From NCBI RefSeq assembly GCF_002843305.1, contig NZ_PGSG01000054.1, forward strand, positions 1 to 64,000: a DNA stretch of 64,000 nucleotides, in the 5' to 3' direction. The stretch comes from Streptomyces barkulensis. GTDB taxonomy: Bacteria; Actinomycetota; Actinomycetes; Streptomycetales; Streptomycetaceae. Made by a program: the position numbers and the translations under genes. Below are positions 16,620 through 25,750 of this stretch, piece after piece. The stretch's first letter is position 1. Every line of letters begins with the position of its first letter. The notes under the pieces were generated by a model. That model ran no database searches, was not told the DNA's origin, and was given only the letters and a program-made list of their open reading frames with translations.

Positions 16620-17255
16620 TCACCGCAGCCAGGGGAGGCTGCGGACCAGGGGCAGCCGGGCCCACCACCGGCCCAGTCCCCAGGTGTCGCCCGCCGCCGC
16701 GACCGCCAGGGCGATCAGGACGGCGGCGTACATCACGTGGTAGTCCACGACCGGGTTGGTCGACATGCTGGGGCTGCCGTCCGACAGGTGCTGGGCCAGG
16801 GGCCACTCCGCGGCCCACATCAGCGCCATCATCACGGTTCCGGCGGCCGCCGCGAGCCGCAGTGCGACGCCGGCGGTCAGGGCGAGGCCGATGCCGAGCA
16901 GGCCGAGCATGAACAGCCAGTCCGCCCAGGCGGCCCCGGCGATGCCGTGGAAGAACGACTCCAGGGGGCCGACGGCCACACCGCTGAGGAAGCCCTTCGT
17001 GGGCGAGCCTCCCTCGGTCCAGGCCCGCTCGGCGGGGGTCGCGTAGCCCAGGCCGAAGGCCTTGTCCGCGAACGCCCACAGGAAGACGAACCCGGCCGCG
17101 AAGCGGACCCCGGCCAGGACGCGGGCCGCGGCCGACGCCGCCGGGACCACGGCCGTCGCGGCCGCCGTCTCGCCGGACGCGGGTGCGGTCTGGGTGGTGC
17201 GCCGTACCGGGAGGCGGAACCCCCGGTGTCCGTGCGTGTGGCCGTGGACTGCCAT
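16620..17255 (-). CDS. DoxX/DoxD-like integral membrane protein
   Basis: A 211-residue membrane protein with about four to five hydrophobic segments (AGVRFAAGFVFLWAFADKAFG, WLFMLGLLGIGLALTAGVAL, ATGTVMMALMWAAEWPL-like, VMYAAVLIALAVAAAGDTWG). The order and the FADKAFG / NPVVDYHVMYA motifs resemble the DoxX / thiosulfate:quinone oxidoreductase small-subunit family. A His-rich N-terminus (HGHTHGHRG) precedes the first segment. The ATG at 17255 is preferred (AAGGGG 9 nt upstream); an ATG at 17264 is immediately next to that site. It diverges from the cNMP-binding gene. Its biochemical role is unknown. Confidence 0.7.
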   Translation of the reverse strand: MAVHGHTHGHRGFRLPVRRTTQTAPASGETAAATAVVPAASAAARVLAGVRFAAGFVFLWAFADKAFGLGYATPAERAWTEGGSPTKGFLSGVAVGPLESFFHGIAGAAWADWLFMLGLLGIGLALTAGVALRLAAAAGTVMMALMWAAEWPLAQHLSDGSPSMSTNPVVDYHVMYAAVLIALAVAAAGDTWGLGRWWARLPLVRSLPWLR

Positions 17256-17355
17256 GTCGCTCATCCCCTTCGCGGAAAGCCGGCCCGCCGTTCGGGCACG
17301 TTCACACCGTCTCGCGGCGGCGGCCGCGGCAGCAGGGGTCCGCGGGCCCGTGCAC

Positions 17356-17369
17356 GGGGGCCGAAAGTC
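17356..17369. promoter_or_regulatory. Candidate DevR/OsdR box in the DoxX/cNMP divergent region
   Basis: GGGCCGAAAGTCCC, a 5-4-5 imperfect inverted repeat of the GGGnC-N4-GnCCC type. It lies about 100 bp from the DoxX-like start and 190 bp from the cNMP gene start. It is weaker than the boxes near narG. Confidence 0.35.
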
Positions 17370-17556
17370 CCGTCCGGGGTCCCCGTACGGCCCCTGTCCC
17401 AGTGGTGCGGGAAATCCGACGATGACGGTGGGGTACCACTTCCCGGCCACGGGAGTACAACGGGAGTAGAGGCAGCGGCGGCGGACCGCCACGACGCCCG
17501 TACCGGGAGCGGACGCCCGCGTGTACACCGCCCACTCGGCACCAGGGAGGCCCGCC

Positions 17557-18018
17557 ATGATCGTCACCGCCAACAACCTGCTCGGGGCGCTGCCCCCGGA
17601 GAACCGCGAACGGCTGCTGGAACTCGCCCGCGAGGTCTCCTTCCCCGCCGGCGCCCGTATCTCCGAGGAGGGCCACCGGGCCGACCGGTTCTGGGTCATC
17701 CGCACCGGCTCGGTCACCCTCGACATGCGGGTGCCCGGCCGCCGCCCCGCGGCGGTGGAGACCCTCTCCCACGGCGACCTGCTGGGCTGGTCCTGGCTCT
17801 TCCCGCCCTACACCTGGCAGTTGGGCGCCGAGGCGCTCAGCCCGGTGCGGGCCCTGGAGTTCGACGCCGCCCGGGTGCGTCAGCTGTGCGAGGCCGACCC
17901 GGTGCTGGGGCGCGCGGTGGCCCTGCGGATGGCCGAGATCATCTCGCACCGGCTGCAGGCGGCCCGCACCCGGCTGCTGGACCTGTACGGGCCCTACGGC
18001 AGCGGCCCCATGCCGTGA
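17557..18018 (+). CDS. Cyclic nucleotide-binding-domain protein (no HTH)
   Basis: A 153-residue protein consisting almost only of a cNMP-binding beta-roll (FPAGARISEEGHRADRFWVIRTGSVTLDM, LSHGDLLGWSWLF) and the trailing C-helix. It lacks the helix-turn-helix of Crp/FNR regulators, so it is probably a sensor or partner and not a DNA-binding factor. The start at 17557 has GGGAGG with 6-nt spacing. It precedes the CBS-BON gene by 46 nt on the same strand, next to the DevR-like regulator. The ligand and partner are unknown. Confidence 0.8.
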   Translation: MIVTANNLLGALPPENRERLLELAREVSFPAGARISEEGHRADRFWVIRTGSVTLDMRVPGRRPAAVETLSHGDLLGWSWLFPPYTWQLGAEALSPVRALEFDAARVRQLCEADPVLGRAVALRMAEIISHRLQAARTRLLDLYGPYGSGPMP

Positions 18019-18064
18019 CGCGCGCCCGGCGCGGCACGGCGGACGACTTCTCGAGGAGGGCCCC

Positions 18065-18766
18065 ATGGACAACACCGGCGACAAGGACAACATGGACAAC
18101 ATGGATGGCGCGGACGGCGCCTCGCACACCCCGCACACCGTGGGCGACGTGATGAGCCAGACCGTCGTCTCCATCGGGCGGGACGCCCCGTTCAAGCAGA
18201 TCGTGATGACCATGGAGCAGTGGAAGGTCAGCGCTCTGCCGGTGCTGGAGGGCGAGGGCCGCGTCGTCGGCGTCGTCTCCGAGGCGGATCTGCTGCCCAA
18301 GGAGGAGTTCCGGGACGGCGACCCCAGCCGCATGGAGCAGTTGCGGCGCCCGGAGGAACTGGCCCGGGTGGGAGCGGTGACCGCGGGCGAGCTGATGACG
18401 TCGCCGGCGGTGTGCGTCCACGCCCGCGCCACACTGGCCGAGGCGGCGCGGATCATGGCGCGCCGGCGCGTCAAGCGCCTGCCCGTGACCGATGCCGACG
18501 GCCTGCTGGCCGGCGTCGTCAGCCGCGGAGACCTGCTGAAGGTCTTCCTGCGCCCGGACGAGGACATCGCCCGGCAGGTGCGCCGGGAGGTCGTCGAGCC
18601 CCTCTTCCCCGGCGGTGACCGGAGCGTGGGGGTGCGGGTGGCGGACGGTGTGGTGACCTTCACCGGTGAGATCCGCAACACCGCCCTGGTCCCGGTGGCC
18701 GCCCGGATGGCGCGGTCGGTGGAGGGGGTGGTGGACGTCGGGTTCGATCTGGTGCGGTCCGCGTGA
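18065..18766 (+). CDS. CBS-pair and BON domain protein
   Basis: A 233-residue protein. Two CBS motifs (VGDVMSQTVVSIGRDAPF..., AGELMTSPAVCVHARATL..., about residues 25-155) are followed by a BON domain (VGVRVADGVVTFTGEIRN, about 180-228). CBS pairs usually bind adenosine nucleotides; BON domains associate with membranes or lipids. GAGGAGGG precedes the ATG. The 16-codon N-terminus is Asp/Asn/Met rich. A paralogue with the same architecture is at 61439-62083. Location beside the DevR-like gene fits the dormancy-type cluster; no precise function can be assigned. Confidence 0.88.
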   Translation: MDNTGDKDNMDNMDGADGASHTPHTVGDVMSQTVVSIGRDAPFKQIVMTMEQWKVSALPVLEGEGRVVGVVSEADLLPKEEFRDGDPSRMEQLRRPEELARVGAVTAGELMTSPAVCVHARATLAEAARIMARRRVKRLPVTDADGLLAGVVSRGDLLKVFLRPDEDIARQVRREVVEPLFPGGDRSVGVRVADGVVTFTGEIRNTALVPVAARMARSVEGVVDVGFDLVRSA

Positions 18767-18903
18767 CGTGAGCCGCCGGCGACCACCGGCGCCCCTCCCC
18801 CCGCGACCGCCGGTTACCTTCGGAGAGCGCCTGTCGCCTTCGGTGACACGGCCGGTGCGCCGGGGGCGGCCGGACGCGGGCTCCCGCCGCGCGTGCGGGC
18901 GGC

Positions 18904-18918
18904 GGGGCCGTCGGCCCC
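18904..18918 (+). promoter_or_regulatory. Candidate autoregulatory box upstream of the DevR-like gene
   Basis: GGGGCCGTCGGCCCC is a perfect 6-3-6 inverted repeat, centred 87 bp before the response-regulator start. It could equally be part of a GC-rich terminator of the CBS gene. Confidence 0.4.
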
Positions 18919-18997
18919 TGGCGCCGGACGGGCGGGTCGGGGCAGGATCATGGGGCGGGGGGCGTGGCGCCCCTGACCGACAGCGTGAAGGATCCGT

Positions 18998-19705
18998 ATG
19001 ACCCAGGCCCAGCAGTTCTCACCACAGGACCCGATCCGGGTGTTCCTCCTCGACGACCACGAGGTGGTGCGGCGCGGCGTGCACGACATGCTGGACGCCG
19101 AGCCCGACATCGAGGTGGTCGGCGAGGCCGGCACGGCCGAGCAGGCCCTCGCGCGCGGTCCGGCCCTGCGTCCGCACGTGGCCGTGCTGGACGTACGCCT
19201 GCCCGACGGCAACGGCATCGCCGTCTGCCGCGAGCTGCGCTCGCGGATGCCGGAGCTGGCCTGTCTGATGCTGACCTCGTTCGACGACGACGATGCCCTG
19301 CTGGACGCGATCATGGCCGGTGCCTCCGGCTACGTCCTCAAGCAGATCAAGGGTTCGGACCTGATCGCCGCCGTGCGCACCGTCGCCTCCGGGCAGTCCA
19401 TGCTGGACCCGGCGACCACGGCGCGGCTGATGAACAGCCTGCGGGTGCAGGACACCGAGGAGCCCGCCGAGGAGCCGCAGGACGCCGCGCTGGCCTCGCT
19501 GACGCCCCGTGAGCGCGACATCCTGGCCCTGATCGGCGAGGGGATGACCAACCGGCAGATCGGCAGGCAGCTGTACCTGTCGGAGAAGACGGTCAAGAAC
19601 AACATCTCCCGGCTGCTGGCCAAGCTGGGGGTGGAGCGGCGGGTCCAGGCCGCCGTCATCGCCACCCAGACCGCCCCGCACCCCCCGGGGCAGCAGACGC
19701 GCTGA
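18998..19705 (+). CDS. devR: DevR/DosR (OsdR)-type NarL-family response regulator
   Basis: A 235-residue response regulator. The receiver contains the acidic pair in [12 protein letters not shown] (Asp19/Asp20), the phospho-acceptor Asp65 in [16 protein letters not shown] and the lysine of LKQIKG. The LuxR-type output domain reads [22 protein letters not shown] and [16 protein letters not shown]. Motif by motif this follows the mycobacterial DosR/DevR and Streptomyces OsdR proteins, including the VERRVQAAV tail. No sensor kinase gene is adjacent in this window. Palindromes with GGGnCC half-sites occur at several neighbouring promoters, suggesting it runs a local hypoxia/NO regulon. Confidence 0.9.
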   Translation: MTQAQQFSPQDPIRVFLLDDHEVVRRGVHDMLDAEPDIEVVGEAGTAEQALARGPALRPHVAVLDVRLPDGNGIAVCRELRSRMPELACLMLTSFDDDDALLDAIMAGASGYVLKQIKGSDLIAAVRTVASGQSMLDPATTARLMNSLRVQDTEEPAEEPQDAALASLTPRERDILALIGEGMTNRQIGRQLYLSEKTVKNNISRLLAKLGVERRVQAAVIATQTAPHPPGQQTR

Positions 19706-19739
19706 GCGGGATCCGCGCGAGCGGCGGGGCCGGCGGACC

Positions 19740-19761
19740 GGGGCGGGCCCCGCCCGTTTTT
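19740..19761 (+). terminator. Intrinsic terminator of the DevR-like gene
   Basis: A GC-rich hairpin (GGGCGG at 19741-19746 with CCGCCC at 19750-19755) is followed by five T residues (19757-19761), one of the few classical rho-independent structures in the window. Confidence 0.75.
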
Positions 19762-19770
19762 GTCCCGGAT

Positions 19771-19786
19771 GGGGCCGTCCGGCCCT
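19771..19786 (+). promoter_or_regulatory. Candidate DevR/OsdR box of the PPOX gene
   Basis: GGGGCCGTCCGGCCCT, a 6-4-6 inverted repeat differing by one base from the box at 20394-20409. Its centre is 42.5 bp upstream of the PPOX ATG, the classic position for a DevR-activated promoter if the mRNA is leaderless. Confidence 0.6.
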
Positions 19787-19820
19787 ATCCCCGCCCGTGC
19801 GGCGCGCGCACCATGGACCC

Positions 19821-20249
19821 ATGCACCGACACGACGGCTTCCGCGAACTCGACCGGCGGGAGTGCCTGGACCTGCTGGCGCAGGTCCCTCTGGGACGCAT
19901 CGTCTACACCGAGAACGCGCTGCCCGCCGTCCTCCCGGTCAACTTCTTCCTGGACCACGACCAGGCCGTGGTCCTGCGCACCTCGGGCGCGTCCCGGATG
20001 GCCCGCGCGGTGGACGCCAGCGTGGTCGCCTTCGAGGTGGACCGGTTCGACGAGACGACGCGCTCCGGCTGGAGCGTGGTCGTCACCGGGCGTGCCTCGC
20101 TGGTGACCGATCCCGGTGAGGCCGAGCGGCTGGGCCGGGCCGGGCCGCTGTCCTGGGCCCCGATCGAGGACGGGGTCCATGTACGGATCGAGCCCGAGCT
20201 GGTGACCGGCCGGCTGCTGGAGGACGTCTCGCCCGCCGGGACCGTCTGA
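19821..20249 (+). CDS. Pyridoxamine 5'-phosphate oxidase-like (split-barrel flavin) protein
   Basis: A 142-residue protein of the PPOX / flavin-binding split-barrel superfamily. Hallmarks are the N-terminal LDRRECLDLLAQVPLGRIVY helix-strand, ALPAVLPVNFFLD, and VVVTGRASLVTDPGEAERL. These small actinobacterial proteins bind FMN or F420 and reduce unknown substrates; several belong to dormancy regulons. No ribosome site precedes the ATG at 19821, which together with the palindrome centred at -42.5 suggests a leaderless DevR-dependent transcript. A hairpin at 20263-20300 ends the unit. Confidence 0.85.
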   Translation: MHRHDGFRELDRRECLDLLAQVPLGRIVYTENALPAVLPVNFFLDHDQAVVLRTSGASRMARAVDASVVAFEVDRFDETTRSGWSVVVTGRASLVTDPGEAERLGRAGPLSWAPIEDGVHVRIEPELVTGRLLEDVSPAGTV

Positions 20250-20262
20250 GCCTTTCGCCCCG

Positions 20263-20300
20263 CGCGGGTGCCCCGGCCGGTGGAGGCCGGGGCACCCGCG
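20263..20300 (+). terminator. 16-bp hairpin terminator after the PPOX gene
   Basis: CGCGGGTGCCCCGGCC (20263-20278) pairs perfectly with GGCCGGGGCACCCGCG (20285-20300), 6-nt loop, then TTCCTC. Directly after it (about 20325-20365) is a short GC-rich tandem repeat of CCCGGGCCnCCCT units. Confidence 0.8.
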
Positions 20301-20393
20301 TTCCTCGTCCTTCCCTTCCTCCTCCCGGGCCGCCCTCCCGGGCCACCCTCCCGGGCCGCCCTCCGGGGACCCCGGCCGACCGGTCCCGGGGCA

Positions 20394-20492
20394 GGGGCCG
20401 ACCGGCCCTGTTCCGCCGCCCGGCCGGGGCCTTCCGGCCGGGCGGCGGGGGCTCTCCGGCCCCGGCCCCGCGCGCCGGGGCCCGCATAGCGT
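20394..20492 (+). promoter_or_regulatory. Box array and leaderless promoter of narG (first nar operon)
   Basis: Three 6-4-6 palindromes occur in series: GGGGCCGACCGGCCCT (20394-20409), GGGGCCTTCCGGCCGG (20426-20441) and GGGGCTCTCCGGCCCC (20448-20463), spaced 32 and 22 bp, that is, about 3 and 2 helical turns. A weaker half-conserved copy lies at 20372-20387. TAGCGT (20487-20492) is a -10 whose predicted start is the A of the narG ATG (20500), placing the last box near -44. Confidence 0.65.
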
Positions 20493-20499
20493 TCCGGCC

Positions 20500-23400
20500 A
20501 TGGTGAACGACGAGAAAGCGGGGGCCCGGACGGTCCGCGGTGAACGCGACTGGCCGCTGGCCGCGCGCCGACTGCTCAGCCGCCGCGAGGTGTCGGCCGA
20601 CGGCCGCGCGGTGTACGGCACGGGCGACGAGAAGTGGGAGGGCTTCTACCGGGACCGGTGGTCCCACGACAAGGTGGTGCGCTCCACCCACGGCGTGAAC
20701 TGCACCGGGTCCTGTTCGTGGATGGTGTACGTCAAGGACGGGATCATCACCTGGGAGCACCAGGCGACCGACTACCCCTCGATCGGCTCGGACTGCCCCG
20801 AGTACGAGCCCCGCGGCTGCCCGCGCGGCGCCTCGTTCTCCTGGTACACCTACTCCCCCAGCCGGGTGCGCTACCCGTATGTGCGCGGCACGCTGCTGAA
20901 GATGTGGCGGGAGGCCCGCGGCCGGCTGGGCGACCCGGTGGCGGCCTGGGCGGAGATCACCGGCGACCCGGCCAGGGCCCGCGCCTACAAGCGGGCGCGC
21001 GGCAAGGGCGGCTTCGTCCGCGCCGACTGGGACGAGGTGGCCGAGCTGGTCGCCGCCGCGCAGGTGCACACCGTCAAGGAGTACGGCCCCGACCGGGTGG
21101 CGGGCTTCTCCCCGATCCCGGCGATGTCGATGGCGTCGTTCGCGGCCGGTGCCCGGTTCCACTCCCTGATCGGCGGCACCCTGCTGTCGTTCTACGACTG
21201 GTACGCCGATCTGCCGGTCGCCTCGCCGCAGGTCTTCGGCGACCAGACGGACGTGCCGGAGGCGGCCGACTGGTGGAACGCCGGCTATCTGATCATGTGG
21301 GGGTCCAACATCCCCGTCACGCGCACGCCGGACGCGCACTTCCTGACCGAGACCCGCTACAACGGCACCAAGGTGGTGGCCGTCAGTCCCGACTACGCCG
21401 ACAACGTCAAGCACGCCGACGAGTGGCTGGCCCCGCACCCGGGCACCGACGGGGCGCTGGCGATGGCCATGGGCCATGTGATCCTGCGCGAGTTCCTGGT
21501 GGACCGCGAGGTGCCCTACTTCCGGGACTACCTGCGCGCGTTCACCGACGCCCCGTTCCTGGTCACCCTGCGCGAGCGGGCGGACGGGCTCGTGCCGGAC
21601 GGGTTCCTGACCGCGGCCGACCTCGGCGGCGGTCAGGCCGAGGAGGAGAACGCCGGCTCCAAGACCGTGCTGCTGGACAGCCGCACCGGCGAACCCGTCG
21701 TGCCGAACGGCTCGCTCGGCTTCCGCTGGGCCGAGGCCGGTAAGGGGCGCTGGAACCTGGACCTGGGTGAGGTGGTGCCCGAGCTGAGCCTGCTGGAGCG
21801 GGCCGGGGAGACGGCCGCGGTCGCGCTGCCCCGGTTCGACGAGGGGGCGACCGAGGGCGGCGGCAGCATGGTCCGCGGCGTCCCCGTGCTCCGGATCGGC
21901 GGGAAGCTCGTCACCACCGTCTTCGACCTGATGCTCGCCCAGTACGGGGTGGAGCGCCCCGGCCTGCCGGGCGACTGGCCGACCGGTTACGAGGACGCGG
22001 ACCGGCCGTACACCCCGGCCTGGCAGGAGACGATCACCTCCGTCCCGGCGGCGCAGGCGGCCCGGATCGCCCGCGAGTTCGCCCGCAACGCCGAGCGCAC
22101 CGGCGGCCGCTCCATGATCGCCCTCGGCGCGGGCACCAACCACTGGTTCCACTCCGACACCATCTACCGCGCCTTCCTGGCGCTGACGACCATGACCGGC
22201 TGCCAGGGCGTCAACGGCGGCGGCTGGGCCCACTACGTCGGCCAGGAGAAGGTCCGCCCCGTCACCGGGCTGCAGCACCTGGCCTTCGCGTTCGACTGGC
22301 AGCGGCCGACCCGGCACATGGCCGGCACATCGTACTGGTACCTGAACTCCGACCAGTGGCGCTACGAGGCGTTCGGGCCCGGCGAGCTGGCCTCTCCGCT
22401 GGGCGAGGGGCGGTTTGCGGGCAAGGCGTTCGCGGACTGCCTGGCACAGGCGGTGCGGCTGGGCTGGACGCCGGGGCACCCCGCCTTCGACCGCAACCCG
22501 CTCGATCTGGCGGACGAGGCGAAGGCCGCGGGCCGGCCAGTCCCCGAGCACATCGTGGAGGAGCTGAAGTCCGGGCGGCTGCGGTTCGCCGCCGAGGACC
22601 CGGACGACCCGGCCAACTTCCCCCGGGTACTGACGGTGTGGCGGGCCAACCTGCTGGGCTCCTCCGGCAAGGGCAACGAGTACTTCCTGCGCCATCTGCT
22701 GGGCACGGACGCGGCCGTGCGCTCCGAGCAGACGCCGCCCGAGGGGCGCCCGCGGGAGGTGGTCTGGCGCGAGGAGGCGCCCGAGGGCAAGCTCGACCTG
22801 CTGGTCACCATGGACTTCCGGATGACCTCCACCGGCCTGCTCTCCGACGTCGTGCTGCCGGCCGCCACCTGGTACGAGAAGGACGACCTGTCCAGCACGG
22901 ACATGCACCCCTTCGTCCACGCCTTCACCCCGGCCATCGCCCCGCCCTGGCAGGCCCGCACCGACTACGACGCCTTCCTCACCGTCGCCGACCGGTTCAG
23001 CGAGCTGGCCGCCGAGCACCTGGGCACCCGCACCGACGTCCTGGCCGTGCCCCTGCTGCACGACACCCCCGACGAACTCGCCCAGCCCGGCGGGGTGGTG
23101 CGCGACTGGAAGGCCGGCGAGTGCGAGCCGGTGCCCGGCCGCACCATGCCCAAGCTGGTGACCGTCGAGCGCGACTACGCGGCGGTCGCGCAGAAGATGC
23201 GGGCCGTCGGGCCGCTGCTGGACACCCTGGGCACCACCACCAAGGGCGTCACCGTCCACCCGGACCGGGAGATCGGCGACCTGCGCCGCCGCTGCGGGAC
23301 CGTCCGCGACGGGGTGGCCGCCGGCCGGCCCTCCCTGGCCACCGCCTCCGACATGTGCGAGGCGATCCTGGCCCTGTCCGGCACCACCAACGGGCGCCTG

Positions 23401-24207
23401 GCCACCGAGGGCTTCCGCGAGCTGGAGCGGCAGACCGGCAGCGAGGGCCTGGTGGAGCTGTCCGCCGAGCGCGAGGCCGAGCGGATCACCTTCGCCGACA
23501 CCCGCGCCCAGCCGCGCTCCGTCATCACCTCGTACGAGTGGTCGGGGTCGGAGACGGGCGGCCGCCGCTACTCGCCCTTCGTCATCAACACCGAGCACCT
23601 CAAGCCCTGGCACACCCTCACCGGCCGCCAGCACTTCTTCGTCCAGCACGACTGGATGGCCGAACTCGGCGAGCAGCTGCCCGTCTACCGGCCCCCGCTG
23701 AACACGCCCCGGCACTACGGCGACGAGCACCTGCGCGAGGACGGCCGGGCCGAGGTCACGGTCCGCTACCTCACCCCGCACTCGAAGTGGTCCATCCACT
23801 CCAACTACCAGGACAACAAGTACATGCTCGACCTCTCCCGGGGCGGTCCCGTGATCTGGATGTCCCGGGAGGACGCCGAGCGGATCGGCGTGAAGGACAA
23901 CGAGTGGATCGAGGCGTACAACCGCAACGGCGTCGTCGCCGCACGGGCGGTGGTGACCCACCGCATGCCCGAGGGCACGGTGTACATGCACCACGCCCAG
24001 GACCGCAACGTGAACGTGCCGAAGACCGAGGTCAGCGGCAGGCGCGGCGGCATCCACAACTCCCTGACCAGGCTGCTGCTCAAGCCGACCCATCTCGCGG
24101 GCGGCTACGCGCAGTTCACCTACGCCTTCAACTACTACGGACCGACCGGCAACCAGCGCGACGAGGTCACCGTCATCCGCCGCCGCGACCAGCAAGTGGA
24201 GTACTGA
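20500..24207 (+). CDS. narG: Respiratory nitrate reductase alpha subunit (first copy)
   Basis: A 1235-residue molybdopterin enzyme reducing nitrate to nitrite at the cytoplasmic face of the membrane. The FS0 ligand set is His64, Cys68, Cys72 and Cys107 (HX3CX3CX34C), and the molybdenum ligand Asp237 lies in DWYADLP; both match E. coli NarG with a constant offset of 15. Further signatures are GAGTNHWFHSD, GGGWAHYVGQEK and AHWMA-like substrate loops. There is no twin-arginine leader. No ribosome site precedes the ATG, and a -10 hexamer ends 7 nt before it, predicting a leaderless mRNA. narH follows after 1 nt. A diverged second copy is at 31670-35395. Confidence 0.97.
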   Translation: MVNDEKAGARTVRGERDWPLAARRLLSRREVSADGRAVYGTGDEKWEGFYRDRWSHDKVVRSTHGVNCTGSCSWMVYVKDGIITWEHQATDYPSIGSDCPEYEPRGCPRGASFSWYTYSPSRVRYPYVRGTLLKMWREARGRLGDPVAAWAEITGDPARARAYKRARGKGGFVRADWDEVAELVAAAQVHTVKEYGPDRVAGFSPIPAMSMASFAAGARFHSLIGGTLLSFYDWYADLPVASPQVFGDQTDVPEAADWWNAGYLIMWGSNIPVTRTPDAHFLTETRYNGTKVVAVSPDYADNVKHADEWLAPHPGTDGALAMAMGHVILREFLVDREVPYFRDYLRAFTDAPFLVTLRERADGLVPDGFLTAADLGGGQAEEENAGSKTVLLDSRTGEPVVPNGSLGFRWAEAGKGRWNLDLGEVVPELSLLERAGETAAVALPRFDEGATEGGGSMVRGVPVLRIGGKLVTTVFDLMLAQYGVERPGLPGDWPTGYEDADRPYTPAWQETITSVPAAQAARIAREFARNAERTGGRSMIALGAGTNHWFHSDTIYRAFLALTTMTGCQGVNGGGWAHYVGQEKVRPVTGLQHLAFAFDWQRPTRHMAGTSYWYLNSDQWRYEAFGPGELASPLGEGRFAGKAFADCLAQAVRLGWTPGHPAFDRNPLDLADEAKAAGRPVPEHIVEELKSGRLRFAAEDPDDPANFPRVLTVWRANLLGSSGKGNEYFLRHLLGTDAAVRSEQTPPEGRPREVVWREEAPEGKLDLLVTMDFRMTSTGLLSDVVLPAATWYEKDDLSSTDMHPFVHAFTPAIAPPWQARTDYDAFLTVADRFSELAAEHLGTRTDVLAVPLLHDTPDELAQPGGVVRDWKAGECEPVPGRTMPKLVTVERDYAAVAQKMRAVGPLLDTLGTTTKGVTVHPDREIGDLRRRCGTVRDGVAAGRPSLATASDMCEAILALSGTTNGRLATEGFRELERQTGSEGLVELSAEREAERITFADTRAQPRSVITSYEWSGSETGGRRYSPFVINTEHLKPWHTLTGRQHFFVQHDWMAELGEQLPVYRPPLNTPRHYGDEHLREDGRAEVTVRYLTPHSKWSIHSNYQDNKYMLDLSRGGPVIWMSREDAERIGVKDNEWIEAYNRNGVVAARAVVTHRMPEGTVYMHHAQDRNVNVPKTEVSGRRGGIHNSLTRLLLKPTHLAGGYAQFTYAFNYYGPTGNQRDEVTVIRRRDQQVEY

Positions 24208-24208
24208 G

Positions 24209-25750
24209 ATGCGTGTCATGGCCCAGATCGCGATGGTGATGAACCTCGACAAGTGCATCGGGTGCCACACCTGCTCGGTCACCTGCAAGCAGACGTGGAC
24301 CAACCGCAGCGGCGTGGAGTACGCCTGGTTCAACAACGTCGAGACCAAGCCCGGCGTCGGCTATCCGCGCCGCTACGAGGACCAGGAGCAGTGGAAGGGC
24401 GGCTGGATGCTGGACAGGCGCGGGCGGCTCGTCCTGCGCTCCGGCGGCCGGGTCAGGCGGCTGCTGTCACTGTTCTCCAACCCGGACCTGCCCTCCCTGG
24501 AGGACTACTACGAGCCGGTCACCTACGACTACGACAACCTCGTCAGCGCCCCCGCCGGACCGGACATGCCCGTCGCCCGCCCCCGCTCGGTGCTCACCGG
24601 AAAACCCACCTCCATCACCTGGGGCGCCAACTGGGAGGACGGGCTCGGCGGCGCCCCGGAGAACGCCGGCGGCGACCCCAACCTCGGCGGGGACTGGGCC
24701 GAGAAGGTCAGGTTCGAGTTCGAGCAGACCTTCCTCTTCCACCTGCCGAGGCTGTGCGAGCACTGTCTCAACCCGGCCTGTGTCTCCGCCTGCCCGTCCG
24801 GCGCGATGTACAAGCGGGTCGAGGACGGCATCGTCCTGGTCGACCAGGACCGCTGCCGCGGCTGGCGGATGTGCGTGACCGCCTGCCCGTACAAGAAGGT
24901 CTACGTCAACCACGCCACCGGCAAGGCGGAGAAGTGCACCTTCTGCTTCCCGCGCATCGAGGCCGGGCAGCCCACCGTCTGCTCCGAGACCTGTGTGGGG
25001 CGGCTGCGCTACCTGGGCCTGCTCCTGTACGACGCCGACCGGGTCGGCGAGGCCGCCTCCACCCCCGACGAGAAGGACCTCCTGGACGCCCAGCGCGGTG
25101 TCTTCCTCGACCCGCGCGACCCGGAGGTGATCGCCGCGGCCCGCGCGTCCGGCATCCCGGAGGACTGGCTGGAGGCCGCCCGCCGCTCCCCCGTGTACAA
25201 CCTGGTCATGAGGTACCGGGTGGCCCTGCCGCTGCACCCGGAGTACCGCACCCTGCCCATGGTCTGGTACGTGCCCCCGCTGTCGCCCGTCCTGGACGCC
25301 GTCGACGCGGCCGGCGGCGACCAGGACGACCCCGACCACGTGTTCGCGGCCGTCACCCGGCTGCGCATCCCCCTGGAGTACCTGGCCGAGCTGTTCACCG
25401 CCGGGGACACCGACGTGGTCGGCGGGGTGCTGATGAAGCTCACCGCGCTGCGCTCCTACATGCGCGAGCGCACCCTCGGCGAGGCCGGCGACGAGGCGGC
25501 CCTGAGGGCCGTCGGGCTCACCCCCGGTGAGGCCGAGGACCTGCACCGCCTGCTGGCCGTCGCCAAGTACGCCGACCGCTACGTCGTCCCGGCCGCCCAC
25601 AAGGAGGACGCGGCGGCGCTGACCGCGATGGAGAACCGCTGTCCCGTGGAGTCCTCCGGCGATCCGCGGCCCTCCGACGGCCGTCGCGTGATGCTCGGCA
25701 TCCCCACCCTGCGCCGCGCCCCGGCCGCCCCGGAAGGAGACCCCGCATGA
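24209..25750 (+). CDS. narH: Respiratory nitrate reductase beta subunit (first copy)
   Basis: A 513-residue iron-sulfur subunit passing electrons from NarI to NarG. Clusters are visible in order: CIGCHTCSVTC (about 16-26), CEHCLNPACVSACPSG, CRGWRMCVTACPYKK and CTFCFPR with distal cysteines. The Trp in CRGWRMC replaces a cysteine, marking the [3Fe-4S] cluster. It is about 67 residues shorter than the second NarH copy, lacking that copy's Gly/Pro-rich tail. It starts one base after the narG stop and overlaps narJ by ATGA. Confidence 0.96.
   Translation: MRVMAQIAMVMNLDKCIGCHTCSVTCKQTWTNRSGVEYAWFNNVETKPGVGYPRRYEDQEQWKGGWMLDRRGRLVLRSGGRVRRLLSLFSNPDLPSLEDYYEPVTYDYDNLVSAPAGPDMPVARPRSVLTGKPTSITWGANWEDGLGGAPENAGGDPNLGGDWAEKVRFEFEQTFLFHLPRLCEHCLNPACVSACPSGAMYKRVEDGIVLVDQDRCRGWRMCVTACPYKKVYVNHATGKAEKCTFCFPRIEAGQPTVCSETCVGRLRYLGLLLYDADRVGEAASTPDEKDLLDAQRGVFLDPRDPEVIAAARASGIPEDWLEAARRSPVYNLVMRYRVALPLHPEYRTLPMVWYVPPLSPVLDAVDAAGGDQDDPDHVFAAVTRLRIPLEYLAELFTAGDTDVVGGVLMKLTALRSYMRERTLGEAGDEAALRAVGLTPGEAEDLHRLLAVAKYADRYVVPAAHKEDAAALTAMENRCPVESSGDPRPSDGRRVMLGIPTLRRAPAAPEGDPA

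Noticed and set aside
20325..20365. CCCGGGCCnCCCT direct repeats as a possible CRISPR or att site
   Set aside because: Units are too short, contiguous and GC-only; no spacers, no integrase or cas gene nearby.
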